DNA from: Desulfobacteraceae bacterium | Lineage (GTDB): Bacteria; Desulfobacterota; Desulfobacteria; Desulfobacterales; JAABTS01 | NCBI GenBank assembly: GCA_011389735.1 | Contig: JAABTS010000032.1 | Location: forward strand, 1 to 41,584 | Length of the DNA: 41,584 bases | Direction: 5' to 3' | Shown: positions 7,271-16,130 of the stretch, piece after piece | Layout of the letters: every line of letters begins with the position of its first letter | How positions within the stretch are numbered: position 1 is the stretch's first letter | The notes under the pieces: generated by a model | What the model was told of the DNA's origin: nothing | Databases searched by the model: none | Seen by the model: the letters and a program-made list of their open reading frames with translations, nothing else | Made by a program: the position numbers and the translations under genes

Positions 7271-7369
7271 CGAAAAGGGGGCTTGGTTCTAACTTCGGCC
7301 ATTTTCATTTATCCCGATCCCGATTTGAACATATCGATTGGCCGAAAATAGAACCAAGCCCCGAAAAGG
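7271..7369. mobile_element. Short inverted-repeat element, family 2 copy 1, with perfect 8-bp duplication before brxC
   Basis: The element 7279-7361 (83 bp) starts GGGCTTGGTTCTAACTTCGG and ends with the near-complement GAACCAAGCCC. It is flanked by the identical 8-mers CGAAAAGG (7271-7278 and 7362-7369). The right-hand duplicate contains the AAGG/AGGA that serves as the brxC ribosome binding site, so the insertion left brxC translation intact. A second copy of the same ends is at 22839-23009. Confidence 0.8.
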
Positions 7370-7376
7370 AGTGTTT

Positions 7377-10300
7377 ATGCTCATACAAGAAATTTTCGCA
7401 GAGGACGTTACCCGCGATATCGCTCCTGTCGTCTATTTTCACGAAAACGACCCGCAAAAGGTCATGGAAGAAGTTTCGGAATACATCATCACCGGCGGAT
7501 ATCCGGAATCCGACCCCCGGCATAAAAAAATGCCGTCCGGAATCCATGAACAGTTTGTTCGCCTTTTGACCGGCCTGACCGCGGAGTTGAATAAAAAACA
7601 CGGTGTGGAACTGCCCGCCTCCTGGATTTCAGGGTTTTACGGGTCCGGCAAATCGAGCTTTGCAAAGCTGTTCGGTCTGGCGCTGGACGGCCTGACGCTC
7701 CCGGATCAACGTCCGCTGTCCGAAGCGCTCCTGGAACGGGACGATTCTCCAAAATCCGCAGAATTCCGCGACGCCTGGAAATCCCTGAGCGGCCGCATCG
7801 ACCCACTGGCCGTGGTGTTCGACATCGGGACGGTCGCCCGTGAAAACGAAAACGTCCACTCGGCGGTCAAACGCAACATTCAGGCGCGGCTCGGGTACTG
7901 CACGGTCAGTCATCATGTGGCGGACTACGAATTGAAACTGGAGCTGGACGGGAAATGGGATGAATTTATGTCCCTGGCCGAAAAGGCTATCGGCAGATCC
8001 TGGGATGAGGCCAAATCCGAACGTCTGGCGGCGGACTATTTTTCCAAATTGATTCATACCCTGTCTCCGGATTTGTATATCGATCCCATGAGCTGGATCG
8101 ACAGCCGGTCCGGAGACCGCAGCGGCATCGGATCGTCCGTTGAAGAAACGACTCAGGCGATTTCCGACATGCTCAATATCCGCGCGTCGGGAAAAACGCT
8201 GTTCGTTATCGTCGATGAAGTCAGCCAGTACATCCATCAGAACGAATACCGCATGTTGAAATTACAGTCTTTTGTTTCGGATCTCGGTAAAAAGCTCAAG
8301 GGCCGGGTCTGGCTGGTGGCAACAGGACAGCAGAAACTCGAAGACGAAGAAGAAAAAACCGTTCTGGGAAAACTGAAAGACCGTTTTCCTCCACGGCTTC
8401 GGGTGCATCTGGCGAGCACCAACATTCGGGACGTGGTTCATAAACGGCTCCTGAAAAAATCCCCAACAGCGGAACCCGAACTGCGAAAACTGTTTCAGGC
8501 CCATCGAAGCGATCTCAAACTATACGCCTATTCATGCAAGGAAATCACCGAGGAAGATTTTACGGAGGTGTATCCGCTGCTGCCCGGCCATGTGGATCTG
8601 CTCATGGATATCACATCCGGCCTGACGCTTCGATCCAGCCGGGTCAAGGGCGATGATTACGCTATCCGGGGATTGCTCCAGCTTCTCGGAGAATTGTTCC
8701 GAGAACTGAAATTCGGAGAAAAGGCGCTGGGCGAATTGATCGCCCTGGATCAGGTCTACGATATTCAGCACACGGCTCTGGATGCGGATATCCAGAACAC
8801 CCTGGCGCAGATTTTCGCTCATGAGGACGTGTCCGGCGATGACGACGCTGTCCGGGCGGCGAAAGCGGTTTCCCTCCTGGAACTGGTTCAGGAAAAAATC
8901 CCCACCACCACCGAACTGGTCGCCCAATGCCTCTATGCCCGAATCGGCATGGGCAACCGGGAATCCGCGATCCGGAATGCGCTGGACAAACTATGCGGGC
9001 TCGGACTCCTCTCCTATTCAGAAAAACACGGTTATAAAATCCAGAGCGCCGCTGGTCAGGAATGGCAGCGGGAACGGGACGCCATCGGCGTCACTCGTGA
9101 AGAAAGCATGGCGATCATCTGCGAAAAATTGAAAGAGCTTGTGGGCGGTCTGGAACGTCCAACCTACAAGAAAAAAGGATTTCTCTGGGCCGCGTTTTTC
9201 AGCGACGCCGGCCTGAAACAGGATGAACGGCTCCATGTTCCGACTGATCCCGCCGTGGTGACGGTCGATTTCCGCTTTTTAAAAGGGGATGATCGAAGCC
9301 ATGAAAAATGGATTCAGGCCAGCGATTCGGCCCTGCTCCGGGACCGCCTGATCTGGGTGTGCGGCAAGCTCGGAACCCTGGACGCCGATATCAAACAACT
9401 GGCGAAATCAAGAGCCGTTTTAAACCGGTATAACTCCCATGTGCAATCCCTGAGCCGTAACAAACAGCGGCTTTACATGGAAGAGCAAACCCGGTGCGAA
9501 GGTCTGGAAAAAACCGCTAAAGAAGCTGTCGCCCGGGCGTTCATGGACGGCGAAATCTATTTCCGGGGACGGACGTTAAGCCGGGAGGATCACGGCAAGG
9601 CGTTCGCCGCACGGCTGACCGGTTCGGCCAAAGCCATTCTTTCGGAACTGTATGGTTTATACGTCGATATCGCGGTTTCGCCCGGAGAGTTGAACCAGTT
9701 GCTGGAACCCCAGCTTTCCGGCCCGTCTCAGAAATTCATGGCGGCCGGACTGGGAATTCTCGATCTCGACGCCGGCAAATACGCGCCGTCATGCAACGGT
9801 GAAACCCCGTCCCGCATCCTGCAATATATCCGGGAAAACACCGGCGCATCCGGGACCGTGCTGTTGAATGAGTTTGGAAAACCGCCTTACGGGTATCCGC
9901 CGGATGTGGTGAAAGCATGCCTGGCGGGGCTGCTGAGGGCCGGGAAAATACGAATCCGGCCGGACGCCGGTCCAGAAATCACATCCGTCCGCGATCCCGG
10001 CGTCAAGGATATGTTCCAGAAAGACCGGGATTTGAAACGCGCGGATATTCTGCCGCCGGTCGATCAGGGAATCAACCCGAGAGATCGAATCGCCATCTGC
10101 AATTTTTTCAAAACCTATCTCGATGTCGATCCGGACCGGGAAAACGACGCCATCGCCGATTCCGTGTTTCAGCAATTCCCGACCCAGATGACCCGTGTTC
10201 AGGAACTCGAAAAAAAGTTCAACAGCCTTCCGGAAAAACCTGATTTGCCACAGGCGCTGACAAAGCTCAAAAAGGCCCTCGAAGACTGCAAGCGCAGCCG

Positions 10301-10994
10301 CCATGTCGAACCTACGGTACTCGCGGTGAAAAAAAATATCGATACCTTGCGCGACGGCGTGCAGCAACTCAATCTGATTCTGACGGAATTGACCGAAGAC
10401 AACATTAACGCCATTGTCCGAGCCATGACGGTTCTGAATCATCAGGCGGCTCAGTTGATGGAAATCAATGCTTTGGAAAGCGCTGAAGAGTCGGTTCAAA
10501 AGGTCGAAGCGCATTTGAAACTGGAACGCCCCTGGCGCGATATTAAAGATTTGAATCCCCTGCTGAAAATCATCGAAGACCGGTATCAGGAAGTTCGGCT
10601 GTCGCTCATCGAACGGCAGGAACAAAAGGCTCATGAAATCCGGGAACGGATCAAACAACGCAAGGGATTCGAAAAGCTCAACGCCGATCAAAGCCATACC
10701 GTGTTACGGCCTATTACCGAAGCGCTTTACAATACCGATCCAAAGGCCGTTAAGCCCGTATTGCAGCAGTTAAGAGATTCGGTGGTCGCCCGGCTGAAGG
10801 ACGCGGAAGAGGAAGCCGACGCCCTGCTTGATGATTTCCTCTCGAAAATCGATAAAAAACAGGTCGTCCCGGTAAAACATCAACTCGGCGGCCGGGAAAT
10901 CAGTTCGCCGGAAGAACTGGATCAACTGTTAAAAGAATTGCGGGAAAGACTGCTGGCCCAGTTGAAGGATGAAAAGAGAATACGGTTGATATAG
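7377..10994 (+). CDS. brxC: BREX P-loop ATPase BrxC
   Basis: A 1205-residue ATPase of the BrxC/PglY family. Walker A is GFYGSGKSS at residues 86-94, and Walker B with the catalytic acids is FVIVDEVSQYI at about 277-287. The C-terminal third (about residues 930-1190) is rich in charged heptad-like helix, including FEKLNADQSHTVLRPITEAL. The large AAA+-type core is thought to act with PglZ and PglX in recognising or blocking unmethylated phage DNA. The ATG at 7377 (AAGGA 6 nt upstream) is chosen; an earlier in-frame TTG lies inside the inserted element and would add 13 residues encoded by that element. Length is typical of the family. Confidence 0.93.
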   Translation: MLIQEIFAEDVTRDIAPVVYFHENDPQKVMEEVSEYIITGGYPESDPRHKKMPSGIHEQFVRLLTGLTAELNKKHGVELPASWISGFYGSGKSSFAKLFGLALDGLTLPDQRPLSEALLERDDSPKSAEFRDAWKSLSGRIDPLAVVFDIGTVARENENVHSAVKRNIQARLGYCTVSHHVADYELKLELDGKWDEFMSLAEKAIGRSWDEAKSERLAADYFSKLIHTLSPDLYIDPMSWIDSRSGDRSGIGSSVEETTQAISDMLNIRASGKTLFVIVDEVSQYIHQNEYRMLKLQSFVSDLGKKLKGRVWLVATGQQKLEDEEEKTVLGKLKDRFPPRLRVHLASTNIRDVVHKRLLKKSPTAEPELRKLFQAHRSDLKLYAYSCKEITEEDFTEVYPLLPGHVDLLMDITSGLTLRSSRVKGDDYAIRGLLQLLGELFRELKFGEKALGELIALDQVYDIQHTALDADIQNTLAQIFAHEDVSGDDDAVRAAKAVSLLELVQEKIPTTTELVAQCLYARIGMGNRESAIRNALDKLCGLGLLSYSEKHGYKIQSAAGQEWQRERDAIGVTREESMAIICEKLKELVGGLERPTYKKKGFLWAAFFSDAGLKQDERLHVPTDPAVVTVDFRFLKGDDRSHEKWIQASDSALLRDRLIWVCGKLGTLDADIKQLAKSRAVLNRYNSHVQSLSRNKQRLYMEEQTRCEGLEKTAKEAVARAFMDGEIYFRGRTLSREDHGKAFAARLTGSAKAILSELYGLYVDIAVSPGELNQLLEPQLSGPSQKFMAAGLGILDLDAGKYAPSCNGETPSRILQYIRENTGASGTVLLNEFGKPPYGYPPDVVKACLAGLLRAGKIRIRPDAGPEITSVRDPGVKDMFQKDRDLKRADILPPVDQGINPRDRIAICNFFKTYLDVDPDRENDAIADSVFQQFPTQMTRVQELEKKFNSLPEKPDLPQALTKLKKALEDCKRSRHVEPTVLAVKKNIDTLRDGVQQLNLILTELTEDNINAIVRAMTVLNHQAAQLMEINALESAEESVQKVEAHLKLERPWRDIKDLNPLLKIIEDRYQEVRLSLIERQEQKAHEIRERIKQRKGFEKLNADQSHTVLRPITEALYNTDPKAVKPVLQQLRDSVVARLKDAEEEADALLDDFLSKIDKKQVVPVKHQLGGREISSPEELDQLLKELRERLLAQLKDEKRIRLI

Positions 10995-11060
10995 GGCGAG
11001 TTGTTCTGATATAATTTCTGACTGTTATTATCATGGAATCCATTCAAAAGGAGGAAACCG

Positions 11061-11267
11061 ATGGCCGCCGTTACTATCAAGGATATTCCCGACGCGCTTT
11101 ATGAAAAATTGAGTGCGGAAGAAATAATTGAGCGCGCGCGAAAAGTAAGGCCGAGTTTAAGACCGGATATGCCGGGGCATGATGAAATTATGAATGCTAT
11201 TGAAGAGGGGCGATCGCTTCAAAGTCCCTTTTTCGCAGAGGGGGATTTTAGGATGAAAAAAAAATGA
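11061..11267 (+). pseudogene. Decayed FitA-like ribbon-helix-helix antitoxin
   Basis: The first 17 residues, MAAVTIKDIPDALYEKL, are the classic start of FitA/RHH antitoxins paired with PIN toxins. The next part (SAEEIIERARKVRPSLRPDMPGHDEI...AIEEGR) matches the C-terminal toxin-wrapping region, so the central helix segment seems to be deleted in frame. The end (SLQSPFFAEGDFRMKKK) is encoded by a fragment of the C-rich/G-rich repeat family. A good GGAGG precedes the ATG, but no PIN toxin follows. The product is unlikely to bind DNA. It sits between brxC and the intact toxin-antitoxin pair. Confidence 0.65.
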
Positions 11268-11303
11268 GAAGATTTCAACCGTCACTAATAAAAAGGAAAA
11301 AAC

Positions 11304-11534
11304 ATGTCCGATCTACTAAAAAAAATAGAAACCGATATGCTAAAGCTTTCTCCCCAGGAACGTGCGTTTTTAGCTGATCGCTTGTTGAGCACGCTTCACG
11401 GAGAGGAAATGACGGATATTGACGCTGCATGGATTGAAGAAGCGGAACGCCGATATAAAGAGTATAAGGAAGGCAAAAGGCAGGGCATTGACGCCAAAAC
11501 GGTATTTGATGAAGCAGACCGGATTTTAAAATGA
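11304..11534 (+). CDS. Antitoxin of the putative addiction module component family
   Basis: A 76-residue acidic protein, MSDLLKKIETDMLKLSPQER..., with the family pattern LSPQERAFLADRLLSTL followed by DAAWIEEAERRYKEYKEGK and a C-terminal FDEADRILK. This matches the short antitoxin family (TIGR02574 type) found upstream of RelE/ParE toxins. It overlaps the downstream toxin by 4 bp (ATGA at 11531-11534). AAAGG lies before the start. The pair lies in the same direction as the BREX genes, and its codon and base use is more AT-rich than brxC, suggesting separate acquisition. Confidence 0.85.
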   Translation: MSDLLKKIETDMLKLSPQERAFLADRLLSTLHGEEMTDIDAAWIEEAERRYKEYKEGKRQGIDAKTVFDEADRILK

Positions 11535-11836
11535 ATGAGATTATTTTTGATCCGGACGCCAGATCTGAATTTCTGGAAGCTATACAGTATTATGAAAATT
11601 GCCAAAAAGATTTAGGACGCCGTTTTCGAAACGCGGTTGAAGATTCCATACGAAGAATATCTGAATCGCCTCTCATGTATCGTGTATTGCATTCTCCTTT
11701 CAGGCGATTTCTTATCAATAAATTCCCGTATGCGATCATTTATACTATCGAGCCTGAAAGCATTCGAATTATAGCTGTCGCCCATACAAAGCGAAAACCT
11801 TATTTCTGGAAATACAGGATTCAAGAAGAGAGCTGA
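11531..11836 (+). CDS. RelE/ParE-family toxin
   Basis: A 101-residue basic protein with the RelE/ParE fold pattern: IIFDPDARSEFLEAIQYYE at the start, GRRFRNAVEDSIRRI in the second helix, FRRFLINKFPYAIIYTIE in the central strands, and IRIIAVAHTKRKPYFW at the end. Members either cleave mRNA on the ribosome (RelE) or poison gyrase (ParE); sequence alone does not decide. It is translationally coupled to the antitoxin before it and lies only 5 bp before pglX, so pglX expression probably depends in part on this transcript. Confidence 0.88.
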   Translation: MNEIIFDPDARSEFLEAIQYYENCQKDLGRRFRNAVEDSIRRISESPLMYRVLHSPFRRFLINKFPYAIIYTIEPESIRIIAVAHTKRKPYFWKYRIQEES

Positions 11837-11841
11837 TTTCA

Positions 11842-14800
11842 ATGACCCCGGAAGCCAAAAACAAACTATGCAACACAATCTACGCGCTGCGTGAACGACT
11901 GCTGACCGATTTCCAGAACGCCGCAGACAGCGCATACCGGTTATCCATACCCGCCAAATCCGCCGGACTATCCGAAGAAAACCGGATCAAACGGGAACGG
12001 CTCGATTCATGGCTGGACGAGCAGGCCCGAAGCGAAACCAAAGGCAAAAAGGAAAACTTCAAGGCGGCCAGGGAACGCCATTACCGAACGGCCATCAAAC
12101 TGGCGGCGGCCACGTTTCTAAACCGGATCATCGTTATCCGGCACATGGAAGCCGTGGGCCTGATCAAACCGGCGGTGGTTTCCGGCGGCTGGAAAAGTCC
12201 GGGTTACAGGGAATTCCGGGATTTCGCTCCGGCCCTGCTGAAAGATGACACCGAAGGCTTTTCCACCCTGCTGCGGCTGATCTATGATGAACTGGCTCTC
12301 GATCTGCCGGGGCTTTTCGGCGATGTGGGCGTGAGCAGCCTGTTTCCGGTTCCGGCGTCCACGCTGCGAGCCGTGGTCGAAGCGTTTGAACAGCCTGAAC
12401 TGGAAAGCGTCTGGGCGGACGACATGACCCTGGGATGGGTGTATCAGTTCTGGAATGATCCGGAACGAAAGGCTCTGGATGAAAAAGTGCGCAACCGGGG
12501 CAAGATCGAACATCATGAAATCGCCGCGAAAACCCAGTTGTTTACGGACCGGTACATCGTCGAATGGCTGCTCCAGAACAGCCTCAACAATTTCTGGCTG
12601 GCGATCTGCGCCAAAAACGGCTGGACCCCGGACGCCCGCAAGAACGGAACTCTGGACGCCCTCGCGGAAAGACGGCAAAACTGGCGCGAACGCCGCGAAT
12701 CCGGCGAAATTCCGCCCGAAGCCATGACGCCCATTGAAACAGACGAAGAGGACAGATGGAAATACTGGGTGGAAACCGAATTGACCGGCGCCTTTATTCA
12801 GGCCGCGCCCGATTCCATCCGCCTGCTCAAAATGATCGATCCCGCCGTGGGATCGGGCCATTTCCTGATTATCGCGTTTATGCTGCTCGTGGCGTTCTAC
12901 CGGGAAGAAGCCCGGCATCGGGGCGAAGACTGGACCGACCGGGAAATTGCGGAAAGCATTATCGAAAACAACCTTCACGGCGTGGATATCGATCCGCGGG
13001 CCGTTCAGATCGCCGCCGCCGCTCTGTGGCTCAAGGCGAAATCGTTTTGCAGGGAGGCGTCGCCGAAAATCGTCAACCTGGTGGCCTCCAACCTCGGCCT
13101 GGCGTCGCTGCCGGACGATGACCCGGCCATCCGGGAATTAAAGCGGGAAGTCGAAACCGCCGCCGGCATTCCCGAACCGCTGACGGATAAAATTATCCAC
13201 GCCCTCAAAGGCGCCGACTATCTCGGATCGCTGCTCAAGGTGGACGACACCATCGATGACGCGATTCGCGAACATGAACGGTCCGGGGGCATCGCCCCTT
13301 CAGGCCCGGTGTTGCAGGTTCAATTTGATATGTTTGAGCCTGTCCCGGACGAAAACACGCGACCCACATTCGAACAGGCCAGAGGTTCGATCCTGGAAAA
13401 ACTGGACGCCTTTCTTGAAAAACGCACCGGCGGTCATGATCTGGGGCTCCGGCTTCGGGGGAAACAACTGGCCGCCGGAGTTCGGTTTGTTCGGCTGGTT
13501 AAGGAGGGATGGTATCATTTGGTTTTGGCTAATCCGCCGTATCATTCAACAAGCAAAATGGCTGACGCAACCCAATTTCAAAAAATGTATGCAAACGGCA
13601 ACCAGGATCTTTTCGCCGGTTTTATGATACGTTGCCTTCAATTGGCTCAAAAGGAAGGAATCACCGCCACCGTTACGCTCAGCAATTGGCTATATTTGGG
13701 AATTTATGAAAAACTGAGAAGTTATATAATGGACAACGCCTTCATTAATATAATAGCCGATCTTGGGAAAGCTGCTTTTAGCTCAGGCTCCATGCTGATA
13801 AACGCCTCCATGAATGTTTTTGAAAATACGACTGTACAAAAATCAAAGTCTGTTGCAGTCAGACCTTTTACACCTGAAGATGTTATTGTTGATCCCAAAC
13901 AAATACCCAGAAATGAAGCTGTTCTATGCAGTGGATCTGAAATATTTGCGTTTGATTCCAAAAAATTAAAAAAAAGTATTTCTGGACAGCCTCTTATCTA
14001 TTGGTGGGATGATACCTTCTTAAACCTTTATGCTGAAACAAAAAAAATAGAAGAAGTGGCTGATATAAGACAAGGCATGGCAAGCTCTAATGATAAAAGA
14101 TATTTGCGATCCCCATGGGAAGTAAATGGCAGAGATATCCATATTTGTGATCTTTCAAAACACAAATCCAATATCAAAGAAAAATGGGTCCCTTTCGTTA
14201 AGGGAGCAGCGGGTAAGATTTGGTTTGAGCCATTGACCGATGTAATTGAGTGGCAAAATAACGGACTAGAAGTTAAATCATTTGCTGAAAAACTATATAA
14301 AAGCTACACTAGAACTATTAAAAATGAATCGTATTATTTTTTACCAGCATTAGCTTTTCCCTCGATTGGAAACTATTTTTCAGCCCGCAAATATAGATAT
14401 AGAAGTGTGTTCGGTAATGCTGGCTTATCTGTTTTCCCTAAAAACCTTTCAGTAGCTACTTGCGTTTTGAATAGCAAAATATCTAAAAATATTGTTCAAG
14501 CATTAAATCCAACTGTTAATTTTCTTGTTGGGGATGTAAATCGGCTTCCTCTTTTTGAAATTAAGTCATCGGATAAAATATTTTTCAACCTTGAACAAGC
14601 CTTCACCCAACACGAATCCACAAGAGAAACCTCAATAGAATTCAAAAAACCAGGCCCATCAGCCTGGAACTATGCTCAGGAATGGGCGCAAAAAGCAGTG
14701 GACCGGCCGGAAGGCGAGCCATTGCCGGAATATAACCCGGTGTATGAAGACCCGCCGCCCGTGAATTATATTTCCTTCGCCGTGGGCGTCGCACTGGGAC

Positions 14801-15846
14801 GGTTCGGCGCGAATGGAGAGGGAATATTGAACGAAGCGCCGGAATCCGCGCTGCCGGACGGCATCCTGTATCTTTCCGCCCATACGGAAAACGACGGGTT
14901 GAATCATCCGGCGTGCCGGATCATCAAGGACGCATGGGAAGCATACGGCGGCGCGGTGTCCGCTAAAACCGGCCTGAAAAAATGGCTGATGCAATCCTTT
15001 TTCAAGGATGTTCACCTGAACATGTATGAAAAACGCCCCATCTATTTTCCCCTGTCTTCAAAGCGGAAAAATTTCGTGGCCCTGGTGAGCATTCACCGGT
15101 GGACGGACACCAGCCTGCAAACCCTGCTGGCGGATTATCTCATGAAGGAATTGAATCAGCTCGACGGCGAACTCGCGGATTTGATGGAATCCCGCAATCA
15201 TGGCGACCGGACTGCCCAGGCATACGCCGAAGGCCGTTATGTCGCCGCCAAAATTTACTTCGAGGAACTCAAGGAGTTTTGCGAACTGGTGCGCCGGTGC
15301 GCCGAACAGGGGCCGCCGCCCGCCAGTGAAAAGGATACGCCCAGAGAACGGGACGCCCGGTTTAAAATGGATCTGGATGACGGCGTCATGATCAACAGCG
15401 CCGCGCTCTGGCCGCTTCTGGAACCGCAATGGAAACAGCCGAAAAAATGGTGGTCGGAGCTTTGCAACGCAAAAGGCCGAAAGGATTATGACTGGGCGCA
15501 TCTGGCGGCCCGCTATTTTCCCGAACGGGTTGACGCCAAATGCAAGGAAGACCCGTCTCTGGCCGTGGCTCATGGATGCTTCTGGAAATATCATCCGGAA
15601 AAAGCGTATCAATGGGAACTTCGGCTTCAGGATGAAATCTCCCCGGATTTCACCATTGATGAGGCGGATTCGGATGGGCTTCGAACCGCCTTTGAAGGGG
15701 AGAATCCGGAAAAAGTAAAGGAGCTTGTCAAAGCGGAAACGAAAAGAAGGGAACGGAAACGGCAAAAAGCGGAGGAATCCAAATCCGATGAAGATAACAC
15801 CGAAGAGGCCTGGTCATCGGAGGAATATTTGGATGATAGTGATTGA
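11842..15846 (+). CDS. pglX: BREX adenine-specific DNA methyltransferase PglX
   Basis: A 1334-residue N6-adenine methyltransferase. The SAM-binding motif is DPAVGSGHF at residues 333-341, and the catalytic motif IV is NPPY at 564-567. PglX marks host DNA at a non-palindromic site and so distinguishes self from phage. The region from about 13505 to 14690 (residues about 555-950), covering the expected target-recognition part, is strikingly AT-rich with AAA/ATA/TTT codons, whereas both flanks use GC-rich codons. The frame is intact throughout. The C-terminal portion is charged, ending DNTEEAWSSEEYLDDSD. It starts 5 bp after the toxin gene. Confidence 0.95.
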   Translation: MTPEAKNKLCNTIYALRERLLTDFQNAADSAYRLSIPAKSAGLSEENRIKRERLDSWLDEQARSETKGKKENFKAARERHYRTAIKLAAATFLNRIIVIRHMEAVGLIKPAVVSGGWKSPGYREFRDFAPALLKDDTEGFSTLLRLIYDELALDLPGLFGDVGVSSLFPVPASTLRAVVEAFEQPELESVWADDMTLGWVYQFWNDPERKALDEKVRNRGKIEHHEIAAKTQLFTDRYIVEWLLQNSLNNFWLAICAKNGWTPDARKNGTLDALAERRQNWRERRESGEIPPEAMTPIETDEEDRWKYWVETELTGAFIQAAPDSIRLLKMIDPAVGSGHFLIIAFMLLVAFYREEARHRGEDWTDREIAESIIENNLHGVDIDPRAVQIAAAALWLKAKSFCREASPKIVNLVASNLGLASLPDDDPAIRELKREVETAAGIPEPLTDKIIHALKGADYLGSLLKVDDTIDDAIREHERSGGIAPSGPVLQVQFDMFEPVPDENTRPTFEQARGSILEKLDAFLEKRTGGHDLGLRLRGKQLAAGVRFVRLVKEGWYHLVLANPPYHSTSKMADATQFQKMYANGNQDLFAGFMIRCLQLAQKEGITATVTLSNWLYLGIYEKLRSYIMDNAFINIIADLGKAAFSSGSMLINASMNVFENTTVQKSKSVAVRPFTPEDVIVDPKQIPRNEAVLCSGSEIFAFDSKKLKKSISGQPLIYWWDDTFLNLYAETKKIEEVADIRQGMASSNDKRYLRSPWEVNGRDIHICDLSKHKSNIKEKWVPFVKGAAGKIWFEPLTDVIEWQNNGLEVKSFAEKLYKSYTRTIKNESYYFLPALAFPSIGNYFSARKYRYRSVFGNAGLSVFPKNLSVATCVLNSKISKNIVQALNPTVNFLVGDVNRLPLFEIKSSDKIFFNLEQAFTQHESTRETSIEFKKPGPSAWNYAQEWAQKAVDRPEGEPLPEYNPVYEDPPPVNYISFAVGVALGRFGANGEGILNEAPESALPDGILYLSAHTENDGLNHPACRIIKDAWEAYGGAVSAKTGLKKWLMQSFFKDVHLNMYEKRPIYFPLSSKRKNFVALVSIHRWTDTSLQTLLADYLMKELNQLDGELADLMESRNHGDRTAQAYAEGRYVAAKIYFEELKEFCELVRRCAEQGPPPASEKDTPRERDARFKMDLDDGVMINSAALWPLLEPQWKQPKKWWSELCNAKGRKDYDWAHLAARYFPERVDAKCKEDPSLAVAHGCFWKYHPEKAYQWELRLQDEISPDFTIDEADSDGLRTAFEGENPEKVKELVKAETKRRERKRQKAEESKSDEDNTEEAWSSEEYLDDSD

Positions 15847-15865
15847 GGAGGGTGTAGCATGAAAA

Positions 15866-15898
15866 TCCCCCCTGTCCCCCCTTTGTTAAAGGGGGGAA
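15866..15898. repeat. C-rich/G-rich hairpin, family 4
   Basis: Contains CCCCCCTTTGTTAAAGGGGGG, a strong stem with a 3-nt loop, 20 bp after pglX. Same sequence type as 7167-7242. It may attenuate transcription between pglX and pglZ. Confidence 0.6.
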
Positions 15899-15944
15899 CA
15901 CATGGTCCCATTGATATTAATAATGAAGGCGTATAGGTGACAAA

Positions 15945-16130
15945 TTGGAAAAGAAAAACATCACATTCGGCGTCATGCCATACGAAAAATTCAAGGAGCA
16001 CACCATAAAAATCGCAAAAGGAGAGTACAAACCTTCTAAATATGAGCCTAAAATCTGGTTTGAATCTTTTGAAGCGATGAGCCGGCTCCTGAATCGTGAA
16101 AGAAAATCGACTGATGAGTATCCAAAATGA
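15945..16130 (+). CDS. Truncated MarR-like regulator fragment (HVO_A0114-like N-terminus)
   Basis: A 61-residue ORF with a TTG start preceded by AGGTG. The sequence ITFGVMPYEKFKEHTIKIAKGEYKP and PKIWFESFEAMSRLL matches, from memory, the N-terminal segment of the HVO_A0114-type family of putative DNA-binding proteins. In that family this segment precedes a winged helix-turn-helix of about 60 residues. Here the protein stops right after LLNRERKS, so the DNA-binding half is missing. Its end overlaps the next small ORF. It is either a remnant or a stand-alone short form. Confidence 0.5.
   Translation: MEKKNITFGVMPYEKFKEHTIKIAKGEYKPSKYEPKIWFESFEAMSRLLNRERKSTDEYPK

Noticed and set aside
7338-7376. 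Upstream TTG start for brxC adding 13 residues
   Set aside because: The extra codons lie within an inserted inverted-repeat element, and the ATG at 7377 has a proper ribosome site.
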